64,000 nt of DNA from Lineus longissimus (taxonomy: Eukaryota > Nemertea > Pilidiophora > Heteronemertea > Lineidae). Each line of letters begins with the position of its first letter. Positions within the stretch are counted from its first letter, which is position 1. Positions 47,126-58,364 of the stretch are shown here, one piece after another. A model generated the notes under the pieces. The model was not told where the DNA came from. It was given only the letters and a program-made list of their open reading frames with translations, and made no database searches. The stretch covers positions 1,306,501-1,370,500 of the forward strand of contig NC_088313.1 of the NCBI RefSeq assembly GCF_910592395.1, written 5' to 3'. Position numbers and translations under genes: made by a program.

Positions 47126-50100
47126 TACATGTAGTACTGTTCTGGATAAAAATTCCAATCATATAACGGCTAATTTGATCTGGTAGTATCCGTTTATCCT
47201 CCTTATGCCAGGAGGGAAAGTAAAATATGAACGTATGGCGATGGCGCGTGATAGTAGGTGCTTTGATGTGCCGTGGCCATCAATCCTGCTAAGCGTATCG
47301 CTGTCTTGGCTTACCTATAGCACTATCATCGAACAAGTGGTCACTTCATTCCCAGACTAATAGCCCCCGACAGGGTCCATCACCGCGATGCCCCTGGTCA
47401 CACTTGATGGAAACATGGCGGCCAAGAATCAAACTATTGCCATGACAACCCTGGCCGTAATCGTGTCATCTCATGCAATCTCGTCTTGTCATCACGACCT
47501 TCCAAATCATGATTAACATGCTTGACCAGGTTTATGTTGTGTCGTGTCATGAGTGAGGTGCCCCCTACACTTGCGTCAGACGAGACAGTTGCTTACCATC
47601 GGCGGAAAGATTAAATTGTCCAAGGGACTTATAAATTCAAAGTGTGAAAGTGCGAGAGCGAACTTTGTTTAAAGACAATAGATCGTGTACACATGGTAAG
47701 GGACAAAATACCTTAATGCAACTGCTTGATTCCGAACCACATTGTTGCCAAACAGGAATGCCAAAAGAAGGATTAGAGGAGGCTTTACGTACTTGTCAAT
47801 TTAGATCATAAGTTAATTCACAATTTGATGAACACTCTTGTCAATTGCTGTTGAGTTCGCAGTAGATAAAGCCATTCGCTTTTATCTGCGAACATTGTAA
47901 AAGCTTAGAGAATGCTTGATTTCTCCAATATGTTTCAATCATTTTTTTGATAGATTTAGATTTCTTTCAGGGATAAAACCATTTTGAAGCTGTATCGGAT
48001 TTGTCAATCAAATCACGTGTAACAAATCACGAGGCGAAAAATGGCTGCTTTGTGTATCGACTATCACATCGCTAAGAGCCACAAACACTGCTGTATCGAG
48101 TTAATCAATGAACTGGATGTTTGTCCGCATCAACGAGTACTAAGTCAGCAATCAGCCCCTCGTTAAAATTAATGACCTGATCATGGTGATTCGTGGTGGC
48201 TTCGTGCATGAGTGATGGCGGTGAGAGATCACCACGCCGGCTTGTCACCGTAATGACGCGCCGTCATATCGGTGATCTGACATGTGAAAGCAGTCCCACC
48301 CATGCAGGTTTGCCTATACACCGCGTGTGTTTCGCTTGTACTGCGATGAGTGCACTACAGGCACAGCACTGTACATCGACGTGTGCATCGACACTACGTA
48401 CACGGTTCTGCACAACACTGCAGTCGTGTTTTCGAGAAGCGTAGAGTGTCGAAAAAGTGTGTAGTCCAGTGGGACGTCACTCCATGAAAAGCTTCAGTAA
48501 CCATGGAGGACGAATTTGACATCAGTATTTTTCATGGACCAATAAAATGAAGTCGGGGACCAGTCTTGGTGAAGGTAAAATGGACACCGCCGCAGGTCAT
48601 AACTCGTTGATTATAACTCCTAATTGAAACACAACCCAGGCCAATCTGAGAGATCAATTTTGATTGCCCGCATTCATATTTTAACGAACATATCTCCTCA
48701 GCCGATGTCATCTAATATTTCCTCGCTAATTTGCCCATTACTGCCAGAGTCAAAAAGGTCTGAAATGTGCCGGAGTTGCGCTGGCTCTCCGTGTCACATA
48801 ACCATTAGATCTTTGTATAATGTTATCATTAACTCCTCGATCTGAGAGCCTCCCGGGTCCTTTATGTCTCCGTCGCTTAGATTTCTCAATTTACCGCGCG
48901 GTTTGCTTGATAATTACGTATCTCTCATGATGTCAACGTGTAATTGCTTAGCCATGGCTTGCTGTCGATATTATTAGGTGTGATCGCCGCTATTACTCGT
49001 AGACACAGGCATGGAGAGATGGCTTTGGCCGCTAGGCTCGCCCTGGGGTACTGTAATTGACCAGCGACAATGGCTGTAGTCCGAACGCCTTCGGAGAATA
49101 AGTGTAGTTTACATTGGATAACGTTGGGGTACGTTGTTTGAGAGGATGATGATACATGTATAATATGTAATGAGTAGGAGGTTTGGAATGAAAAAACTCG
49201 ATCAGGTACAGCATCGTGTTAAACGTGTTTGAGACCTTTTTCATTGCGATATCTCTCAGAGTAAAACCGTGTATAGAATACACCAACGTGATTAGAGCGC
49301 AATTGATCAAAAATGGGCAAGTTCGGGTCGCGATTTGGTCCAGATTACGCGCTGCTGTTTGGGAACAAGATCATGATATTCATGAAATACATTTTTCGAA
49401 CCGATGGGGTGCTTTTCCCTTGTGGTAACCTTACAAAGCTTACATCAGAAAGCCTATTGTTTCAACGGCATTCCATGAAACCTGACTATTTTCAACAGTG
49501 AACAAATTTATTGGCTTTCGACTTAGAAACTATACACACCATCATCTTTCTCATCAACTCCGATCTGTTGGGATCAGTTTAAACGCTTGTAAGCGGAATG
49601 GACAGTAGCATTGCCGGATAATATCCTTTTTCTAAAGGAGGCAATAGCGATTAACTACTCGAGATAGAGCTTAGACTCATCTTACAGCATGTATACGTTT
49701 TATTCTTTTTACGTTCAGTAACAAGAAAGTACAGTGTGTAAAATAAACACTTGTGCTACTTCTAAATTTGTATAACTTCCTCAAAAATAAAAGATTTTTA
49801 GTAATAATTTTCGGCAATGGAAAACAGATGCAATAGGAATTAGGTTGAATATTATACTATAAGTCTGTCTCACAGCCTCAAGCGAGGTTTAAAAGTGTAG
49901 AAGATGAGTTGGTCAACCATTGCTTTCGAACTAAGGTAAATATTCAAATACAGAAGTAGCAGATGTATAAATGTACATCCAGTATATGCACCATTTTGCG
50001 TTTCCTAAAAGGTCATACCAGAATTCATTTCGATGTCGCTTATTCTACAAGCGGCCATCGCGATAATCAGCTTTTGTCCGTCCCGAGGGTATAACTAATA

Positions 50101-52343
50101 GGAAATATTGTTCCCGCCATTCTTAAGAGACTTTTGAAATGATATACCCATACATTTGGTATTCAAAGTCATAAATTCCTCATTGTGAAGCTTTTATTGC
50201 GAGATGGTAAACGACATGAACAAAGTTGACTGGATAATCTTTTTTTTCGTTGGGTACGGCAGGACGTGACGACAGAGGAATGGTAAAATTAACGAATTCG
50301 CGCCACGTCAACTCTCACAACGGTCTTATCTTCGGAGCAAACAGGAGGCCACGAACTCGGGGGTTGTTTGACCAGATAACTTCGTCTACATCGCCCGGTC
50401 TCATAGACCGCACTCTGTGGACAAGATACAGGGCCTCACTAAGTAAAAACGCGACGAACTCTTTTAAAAACAGACGATCCTTCTTCGAGCCAATCATTTT
50501 GCTCCTACCATGACAACTCGTCTCAAATCAGGAAGGGCATCGAGGTTTGATGTTGCAGACATCGTCGCAGACGAAGCCGGTATATTTGTTTTTGCGTTGA
50601 ATTGCACTCGTGTTCTTTAAAATGCTTTGAATCTACGGATATCCTATGAAGATACGCTAGGGCCCGACACTCGACAAGCGAACAGGGAGATTAAGCCGGC
50701 ACTTGGGCCACAAATGCACCGATAAACTGAAGTTTAACACAGCGTTCTTATTTTACTCTACGGGTTTATTATCGTGATATTCAAAGAAACGAAAAATAGC
50801 AACAAAAATCTGCGCGAGTTATGGTAAAATAAATCCCTCACCGAACCCTATATAACACTATCACAAAGCTCATGTGTGGCAGCGTGGAGTAATTTGAGGC
50901 AGATAATCGTCAGCTAACATAAAGATTTTTGACACCGCTTATACGATTATCGGCCCGATACGTGTGAGCCATCGATTGTCGCTCTTTGTGATAATGATAT
51001 CAAGCTTTGAATTTTGATACCCCGCAAAATGCTCTGTTATACAGAATGCTGAGACGACCGAATGCGTGTGGCACTTGCATCGCATACGCGACATTGTGTG
51101 TTGCCGTGTTATTATCAACACATGTACTTGATTTGAAATAGAAATATGCTATTGATTTGAAATTGAAATATGGTATTTTATGACTCCATCAAGTTATGGT
51201 ATTGATGTGTGTTTTAAGAAAGGAAGGTATTGTGACTCTGTGTACGTGTTGAAAGCAATATCACTACGGGCGTATAAACATGTACATGAATCGTACACTG
51301 GGGTCAGCGATCTAATGAGGTGAGGGCGTCATAGACTTGAGAAAAATCCATTCATAAACAACGCGACGGATACAAGCACACATCCAGTATACCCGCATGT
51401 ACATCGTTTAAAATAGCCTCGTGTATCCATCCATTTTAACCAGGTAAATCAAAGGAGGTGTCTAATGACAATCAATTTTGTAAAATCTCAAGTTTTTGTA
51501 ACCACGCGCCATCAAAAACGCCCGCACGAGATCGACAACCCGAAAAAGCGTACGCGCATTGTCTGCGTTATGACTGGTGATGTTTTGCGCTAGTCGCCGG
51601 CACCGCAAACCGCGTAATACGAGCCCGTGCAATTGGTAGGCAATAGCTGCATACATTGTTCGCGCAATTCGCCATGGTTTTCTTTATTTCGCTGACTAGT
51701 CTCAGGTTGCTTCTGCACCTGATCCGCCAGTGTACAATGTCTAGTCACATTGTGTAAAATCGGACGCGACCCGCACTAGAATTGAATATCAATTCTTATT
51801 TATTCATACTCGTTAATTAGAGGAAATATTAATACCTATCCGATTGGAAATCCCCTTCTTTATGCTGTAGTTTTTGTAAAAGGTTGATACTGGCTAATGA
51901 CTCGGCAAAGAATTGCTCCTTGTGTTAAACAATGGTTTTATTGATATGATGAGCGGTGTACATCTGTCCTGCCTACATTTCAAAACATTCAAATGAGTCA
52001 TGTTAAGAGGTTAACTAAAGAATTAACTATTGTGAATTGTCAACGATTAATCATGGACGAATTGGCCATGGTTGGTGATTTGGCATTACGAAACAATGAA
52101 AGGATGATGAGTACAGAACAAAACGCTTTGATCGTCCGCGTCATATATTAGGATATCTTACTGTTGGATTCTTTATTGACGATGTTTCATACTACCGTGA
52201 CATTCTACGACTAATGACTAGACACACCCGAGAGATGAAACTAAAACACTGACAAGGAAAATGCGCAAACAATCACGAGTGCGTATAGTACCCGTACCGA
52301 ATTGAGTACTTTCCGTACATTTCTAAACTAAAACCAATGGTTA

Positions 52344-52473
52344 TGTAGTGGTGGTATCATTCCTACTAGTCCAGGCTAGAGGGAAATTCCCTTTAGCTCA
52401 GTCGGTAGAGTGTATAAGCGAGAGGTCCCGGGTTCAATCCCCGGTTGGACCTTGATGTTTTTCCTCTGTTACA
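52344..52473 (+). repeat. 5' LTR of the TRIM, with damaged tRNA-like region
   Basis: Contains A-box TAGCTCAGTCGG and B-box GGTTCAATCC with a 5 bp T-stem (CCGGG/CCCGG). Compared with the 3' LTR it lacks 7 nt (atggcct) in the anticodon-arm region and differs at a few bases. Confidence 0.85.
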
Positions 52474-52475
52474 AT

Positions 52476-52490
52476 TAGCGCCCAACGTGG
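52476..52490 (+). promoter_or_regulatory. tRNA-Lys primer-binding site
   Basis: TAGCGCCCAACGTGG: one mismatch to TGGCGCCCAACGTGG, the primer-binding site used by retroelements primed by tRNA-Lys1,2. It lies 2 nt past the LTR end, as expected. Confidence 0.8.
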
Positions 52491-52606
52491 TAAAAGGGTA
52501 CTAATAATTTGTTTAGATGCTGGTGTGTCTTTGGATAATGAATGAACCCTTTGTATCACGGAAGAACCCGGTTGTGAGGACACAACTTTCCCGAACAGGG
52601 GGAGTA

Positions 52607-52743
52607 TGTAGTGGTGGCATCATTCCTACTAGCCCAGGCTATAAGGAAATTCCCTTTAGCTCAGTCGGTAGAGTGATGGCCTTATAAGCGAGAGGTCCCG
52701 GGTTCAATCCCCGGTTGGACCTTGATGTTTTTCCTCTGTTACA
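52607..52743 (+). repeat. 3' LTR of the TRIM, with tRNA-like sequence
   Basis: The tRNA-like stretch is about 52656-52727. The D-arm (GCTC AGTCGGTA GAGT) and T-arm (CCGGG TTCAATC CCCGG) are intact and the anticodon loop CTTATAA would read UAU (Ile). The acceptor stem does not pair (ttccctt against ttggacc) and only about three of five anticodon-stem pairs form. It is therefore a tRNA-like Pol III promoter, not a working tRNA gene. Confidence 0.8.
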
Positions 52744-52747
52744 GTTA

Positions 52748-55700
52748 CATTAAGATGTTTACGCTGATTAAAACCATTGATTAGACCATGTAAAAACGGA
52801 CAAAAATCCATTTTTCTCAGATGCAGTGGAAAAAATATTACCACCAAATGGTGTTTGACTAAAGGCGGAATAGAATTTGGGGTTCGAATTTTTACATTTT
52901 AAGCTTTAACTGGCAAATAAGTGTCACTTTAAGGAAAAATACGTTGCTTCTCTGTCTATAACAGAAATTTCCTTTTTTCAAAACAAATTCTACGCTACCC
53001 TCGAAAATAATATGACGATGAAATGAATTTCTTTGAAAATACAAAAAGACGATTCACGCCAAAGAGCAAAATGGGTTGTGAAATTACACACTACAATTAC
53101 GCATAACTGGCTACAATCAGCCAAAATAAAGTATTTTAAAAATTGTCTTCACTTCAGAAGCGAATAGAAGGGACAGATCTGCCTTCTGAAGTGTCGTTTT
53201 GCAAAATTCGTTTCAATTTATGAGAAGAGTATCATCAAAAGTTTGGTAATACGCTATAATCTTTATATAGACAGTCACCTTTATACATGTAAGTCAAAAC
53301 ATCATTGTGTTTGCGTGACATTTTAAACTGAAATCGAATTTCGTTTTGTCGCTTGGCACTTTTAGTAATTTGAATCGTCTTATTCTTAGCTGAATCGCTT
53401 TGGATTATAATATTCGAAAACGTGCAAAACCGAAGATCTTACACAGACTCCAAAGTGGCGGAAATCTATTCTGAATCACCCGCAGTGGCCGCGCAAAAAT
53501 ATGCCATAATGTGATACAAAAGTTGTCAAAGACGTGAATTTCTCTTTTAATTCAAAGAGAAATTCTACACTCTTTAAGTTCAAAGCGGTGGGATATGCAA
53601 TCTTATTTCAGTCTTATGTCACCGCTAAGAGAACAATCATTGGTGTCTAATTCCCTATTGTCAACATACTATTTCAGAAACTTCTAAATGTGCTTAAAGT
53701 CAATTTGATGCCGCCAACTCGTAACATTCATTAAGTTACTCAATTTACTCTTCAATTATTTAAAATCTTCATATAAACAGGTTTTTAATGATTCTAAACG
53801 ACTTATGACATTAGAAGTTTCAACCTGTTATGTCTGTACCCTGGGTTTGAATTAGGAGATCGCTTACAGTTTCACAATTGTCCACAAGGGCTTCTTCAGG
53901 AGTGACGTTGTTCTCGCCCGATCTCGCAACTTCCCGTGAGAAGACTGTCAGCATTGTCCTCACTGCCCTGTCGGTACGTGGGCGACAAGTGTGTCGCCAG
54001 TAACACTTGAGCACCGGAAAATAAGTCAGTTTTAACACGTTCACTGCCGCCCCAGTTTTTTGAGCGCACTGCCATTTGCCATGTTTGCCAGGTTTTGCGT
54101 TTTGCTCCGTTGCCACACCACGAGTGTAGGCCATGAGCCTAGATCACACCTAGTGCATAATGAACACACTAAAATAAACACATATCTCATAATGCTTTAC
54201 AGAACGGAAGCATATTCACCCTTGCCAGTCATTTGAAATACATGTACATGGAATAATGCATAGCATGCTCCGAATATACTCGTGCCTTGGCAATGGAGCA
54301 GGAACCAGCTTACGAGTATATTCATGGCTCAGAAGCGAACGTGTTAATAGTGCTACATGTGACGGTACATGGCGGCGAGCAGGGGTATTCTTCTGAAAGC
54401 CACCTTAATCTCATGCCAAATTTGACTTTAGAAGCCGTGTTTAACATTTTCCAGTTCCACCCCTCTTGTGTTCCCTTTCGAATTTCGAGTTGGGGGGCTG
54501 GAAAGAGAAGGAGATGGAACACGTGGACATTGGGAACAAACTTTAATCCCCCGGCACGGTGAAAGGTTCAATTTGATAATAAATCTACGCAGTTTATACA
54601 CATACTCGTCTGGTTACTCTAAGCTGTGACGCATGTGTTACAATTAGCAACAGTTGCGAACCGAAGCTTCCAGATTGAAGTGGGGCGGAATTAGTTATCT
54701 CGACCATGGAAGGCAAATCACTGATATGAACTGTGTACATCCACATTCATTTTATCAATTATCAACAACATTATTATTCCGTAGGAAAATTGAAAACTGA
54801 ACTGCCTATTTGATACAAATATGAACAGCTTGGTTACATTGTATATTGTTTTTACGATAGTAGATTAGACGTGAGCTGTTATGAAATTATGATTGCTCGA
54901 TCGTTATAGGTAATTATCTTTTATCAGTTTCTAATATACTACAATGTGAAAGACGATGACTGCAATTAGTATACAAATCAATTATGATGCGAGTGACAAT
55001 TATTTTGTTTCGATATTTCGGACACTGAAATGACTACGCCCCTGTCCTACGACTTTCAACGCACCAGACCTAAAACATGACATTTTCCTATCAATTTCGT
55101 TGGGCTCGGTTGGTACAGTCACGTGATTGCTTGTTTTGAAAAAATCCAAAATTTCGCGATTTTAATTTTCGCGATTTTAATTTTCGCGAACCTTAGTTGT
55201 TCGCGAAATATGCGAAAATAAAATGCCTGCAAAGCTTTTGCAGTTTCAGAAGGCAAGCTGAGGTGAAAATGAAGAGGGTTTATGAAGAGGGTCTTCCTCA
55301 CTGACATACAGTACTTTCTTTGTTCCTCGAGAGAAATTTCTTTTTGAAAACCCTCTTAGTCTTCCACCACTCCCTGATTCCTTGTCGGGAGTGATATTTT
55401 CATATTAATTGTCCCCTTATCATAATAGATGTCCTCCTCGCCATCGGCACTCAATAACAGGATTGTCACAATTGTGTTTTCTTTACCTGCCTAATTCAAT
55501 TCTCCTAATTAATTCGATTTCCTTGAGTATGGGATAAAACGCTCTCAGCGCAGATTCCGAGATCATCCAACCTCGGTTCAATGATACTTCAGAGCGTTAG
55601 ACGTACTCGTAATACATAGATAGCAGTTGTTAAGTGTTCGATGCAACGAGGTTGTCTGATTGTCATCAGGTGATTCTATTGGCATGCTACTTCAAGCTAG

Positions 55701-58354
55701 CTTTGCTGTTATATGGCCGCACTCCCGCCTCTCTCGTCACACACAGATTCCGAAACGCGTTTATTGTTTTGGAAGTGACTATTTGGCAAGCCCGGCTTAC
55801 CAAACAGCGACTTTTTCTTGTCCTGAATGGAGAGCCGAACTCATTAATGTCAAAGTAAAGTCTCCAGCTCGCCAAACAGGGTAGATTTTTTACCTGTTTG
55901 GCAAGCCCGGCTGGCCGAACAGGGTGGCTTTTTTGTGCTGTTTGGCAAGCGGCTCTCCAAACAGGACCAAAAAAGATGCCTGTTCGGCGAGCGGCTTGCC
56001 AAATAGACCCGGCCTATTGTTTTTTGTGTATTGACTCGTGCCATGAAGATGTTATAACTGTTGTCCGTTTTACCATTGCTTTTCACAATAGGCAGCTTTA
56101 GCAACCCTAACGAAGAGTTATAAGCGGCAAAGTACGAACTACGGTATACCTCAATGTGGTCTATCGACAACGGTTTTTGTAGAGTTCCGACTCTGATTCT
56201 TTGTGCTAATATGAAAGCTGATTTACGATTTCGCGGAAATTACTTCGCGCAGGATTTGATTCCAGCACCGACCCTTGCACTTTGAACTTAGTCGTTCGTA
56301 AGGATTGCGAAACGTGCCTCTTGATAATGCATACTTTGGAATAGGACTGGTGTTGATGGATGTCAGCCTCCCTCCTATTTCATGCACTGTTGTTCATCAA
56401 ACAGACAGAACAAATCAAAACAAGTCGTTACATACAATTGCGATTATAAAACAAATGGCCTTAGGACACTGTCGATGACTGAAACTGCCTCTTTTTAAAG
56501 GTTAATAAGTCAACAAATGATACACAATTATTGTAAACAAATTCAGGTTTATATATAACTCATTGTAAAGAGAATGGTACCATTTCTGGTCATTACTGAG
56601 TTTTCTTTGTAGAAATTCGATTGGATTGCTGTTAGAAACTTGTTGAGGTTCAGTGCAATCGGCGCCGTTTCTAGAAAGAGATCGACGTTTTTTTCGTCAT
56701 TGATTTATGCCGGTTATTCCAGTTTAGGAGTAACATATGTTATAAAACAGCATATTGACTCTGAATCATAGAACTATGCATGTGGTAGCTTCCTTTCTTG
56801 TTGAAAATTTCGGGCCAAACATTTTTTTGCGCCGCGCAAATATAATTATTTGCAGCAGGCCCTATATATGAGCATTCATGAGCATGAGCATTCATCGATA
56901 GTGAGAGTAAAAAACCTTATCAATTGCCTCTCACTAAGCTATCCACTCGTCCAACGAGTATATTCCCTACACCAATTACTGTACCACCGGACGCAGGGAG
57001 ACGATCAACATGCTATAAGCGTATTTAGAGATGGTCACCTTACACTTCATGAAAAACAAGGCCATACGTTATTACATGTTCTTTGGGCTATAGAGTGGTT
57101 TCACGTGACGTCATTACCTGCCATGCAGGGACAGAAGCAAGCAACCCCAACTCTACTGACCATGGCAGAATTTGATCCAATTAAGCACGGCAAATCATTG
57201 TTCTGCCCTCCAACATGGCTGACCGTGAAAACACTCGAAACACACATTATACACAGACATGCGTCCAGACAGTCGATAATAGGCTGGCGTTGCGGACTTC
57301 GTGAATGACCTCGATTTGCGAACAAAAGAATCGCGAATTTCTTTTGTCTAGAATTAATAAAGAATAACAAAAAACCAATGACATATCCCTTGGTGAAGCC
57401 ATTCATACTACGCATTACAATGGTAATACCGATTGGTAAAATCAGTTAATATTTGTCCTCTGCATGCAATCATCCCAGTCGTAAATATTTAAGCTATATG
57501 GTCATGCTAAACGTTCTAAAATTAACTCGTAGTGTTCTGGGAATGCATACAAAAGGATTATCCAATGTTTTCGTTTGTCACAAGGCAAAAAGAAAAATGC
57601 AATGTTGGGAAACCCTTTGCTCATACCTGGGACGGTTAATGAATAGAAGAGTCATAACACTGCTAATGGTGAAGGCATAGCATTTAGTGCATTCGTGACA
57701 ACATAATGTTGGTGGACGGTTTACCCTCGGGAATGTTACACTTAACACATCTTGAGGACGAAATCCAAGCCATTGTCAAGAACTAACTGGATATGGCGTT
57801 GGTGTGAAAGTCGTAGTTGGACTGAGACCCAAGAAGGTAAGTTATTTGTTCTGCCTGTAGTAACTGTCAAATATCGGTTTGTCATACGTTAAGGTGAATT
57901 AAAGTGACTCAATTTTGCCAGTCTAAGAAACACCAGAACTCATCCAAAACCCACAAAATGGTAAAAGTTTTACCCGAAGGACATCACCTCTGGTCTGCAT
58001 GACCTCCGGAAACAGAATCTTGACCGATTTTTGGTGTTTGATCGGGTTCTGGTGTTCCTAAGATTGGCATAATAGGGTCAGAGATCATATTGTAAGAAAA
58101 GTGCTTATTTTTAGAACTAGGTATGTGCAGGATTGGAACGAATGGTTCTCTAGTAACTCTGCAGTCAACTCTGAGAAGGGATTTGCGTGTCCAAGTCGGT
58201 CTTACAGGCCTAATTCAAGACGATTGTCATCATAAGTCAACAGCGCGGCAGGCGGCCACACGCTTCGTCCAGCTAACCCTATCCTCGGGTAGGCCCTCAA
58301 TTTAGCTAGGTGTCAGCATCTTTCTCCATCTCCAAGACGATTGTATCCTTTCAG
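52748..58354. other. Stretch without a supported gene
   Basis: Contains a 17 bp direct repeat of ttttcgcgattttaa (55150-55195), a cluster of palindromes (55779-56006) and several chance ORFs. A donor-like AAGAAG/gtaagtt at 57831-57837 could end a 5'UTR exon of the sulfotransferase gene, but this cannot be proved here. Confidence 0.35.
55779..56006. repeat. Cluster of 28-32 bp imperfect palindromes
   Basis: Units at 55779-55807, 55893-55924, 55938-55965 and 55979-56006, plus a half unit at 55867-55881. Consensus is about ctgtttggcaagc, a GC-rich centre, then gccaaacagg. The last three are regularly spaced (about 40-45 bp period) with short spacers containing T6 or A6. Substitutions in one arm are not always matched in the other. 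Confidence 0.75.
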
Positions 58355-58364
58355 AATCCTGACG

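Larger units (their letters stand above)
34137..52339. other. Long stretch without a supported gene
   Basis: About 18 kb of mostly unique sequence. Recognisable items are two dispersed-repeat copies (36345-36478, 40970-41085), a hairpin and a separate inverted repeat at 39019-39536 and a minisatellite at 46985-47125. ORFs are short and lack domains. The density of TAATTA-type and other A/T-rich words fits regulatory DNA, but nothing proves it. Confidence 0.4.
52344..52743 (+). mobile_element. TRIM: 400 bp miniature LTR retrotransposon with tRNA-like LTRs
   Basis: Two direct repeats, 52344-52473 (130 bp) and 52607-52743 (137 bp), both start TGTAGTGGTGG and end CTCTGTTACA, the TG...CA ends of LTRs. 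GTTA flanks the whole element on both sides (52340-52343, 52744-52747), a 4-bp target duplication. Two bases after the 5' LTR, TAGCGCCCAACGTGG (52476-52490) matches the complement of the tRNA-Lys(CTT) 3' end at 14 of 15 positions, a primer-binding site. ACAGGGGGAG just before the 3' LTR is a plausible polypurine tract. The internal region is only 133 bp and has no ORF, so it must be moved by another element's proteins (a Ty3/gypsy-like element using tRNA-Lys is the likely source). Confidence 0.85.

Noticed and set aside
48193-48444. 83-codon plus-strand ORF rich in Cys and Thr
   Set aside because: The run of cgtgtgcatcgacac-type words is low-complexity; no signal peptide or splice context.
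52651-52727. A tRNA gene (anticodon UAU)
   Set aside because: The acceptor stem does not pair and the anticodon stem is poor. The same sequence is part of both LTRs of the TRIM, so it is annotated as a tRNA-like promoter.
53820-54134. 104-codon minus-strand ORF ending LLIQTQGTDITG
   Set aside because: Composition is not implausible for a protein, and a ggcgacac/gtgtcgcc hairpin lies within it, suggesting a transposon remnant. No family could be named, so it is not listed as a gene.
55779-56006. CRISPR array
   Set aside because: Repeats are imperfect palindromes with very short, A/T-rich spacers in animal DNA, and there are no cas genes.
56850-57308. 152-codon plus-strand ORF
   Set aside because: No recognisable domain, unremarkable composition, no splice context, and a gtggtttcacgtgacgtca word of the kind found in repeats. 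Probably chance or an old element.
57101-57415. 104-codon minus-strand ORF
   Set aside because: It overlaps the rejected ORF at 56850-57308 on the other strand and has no domain.
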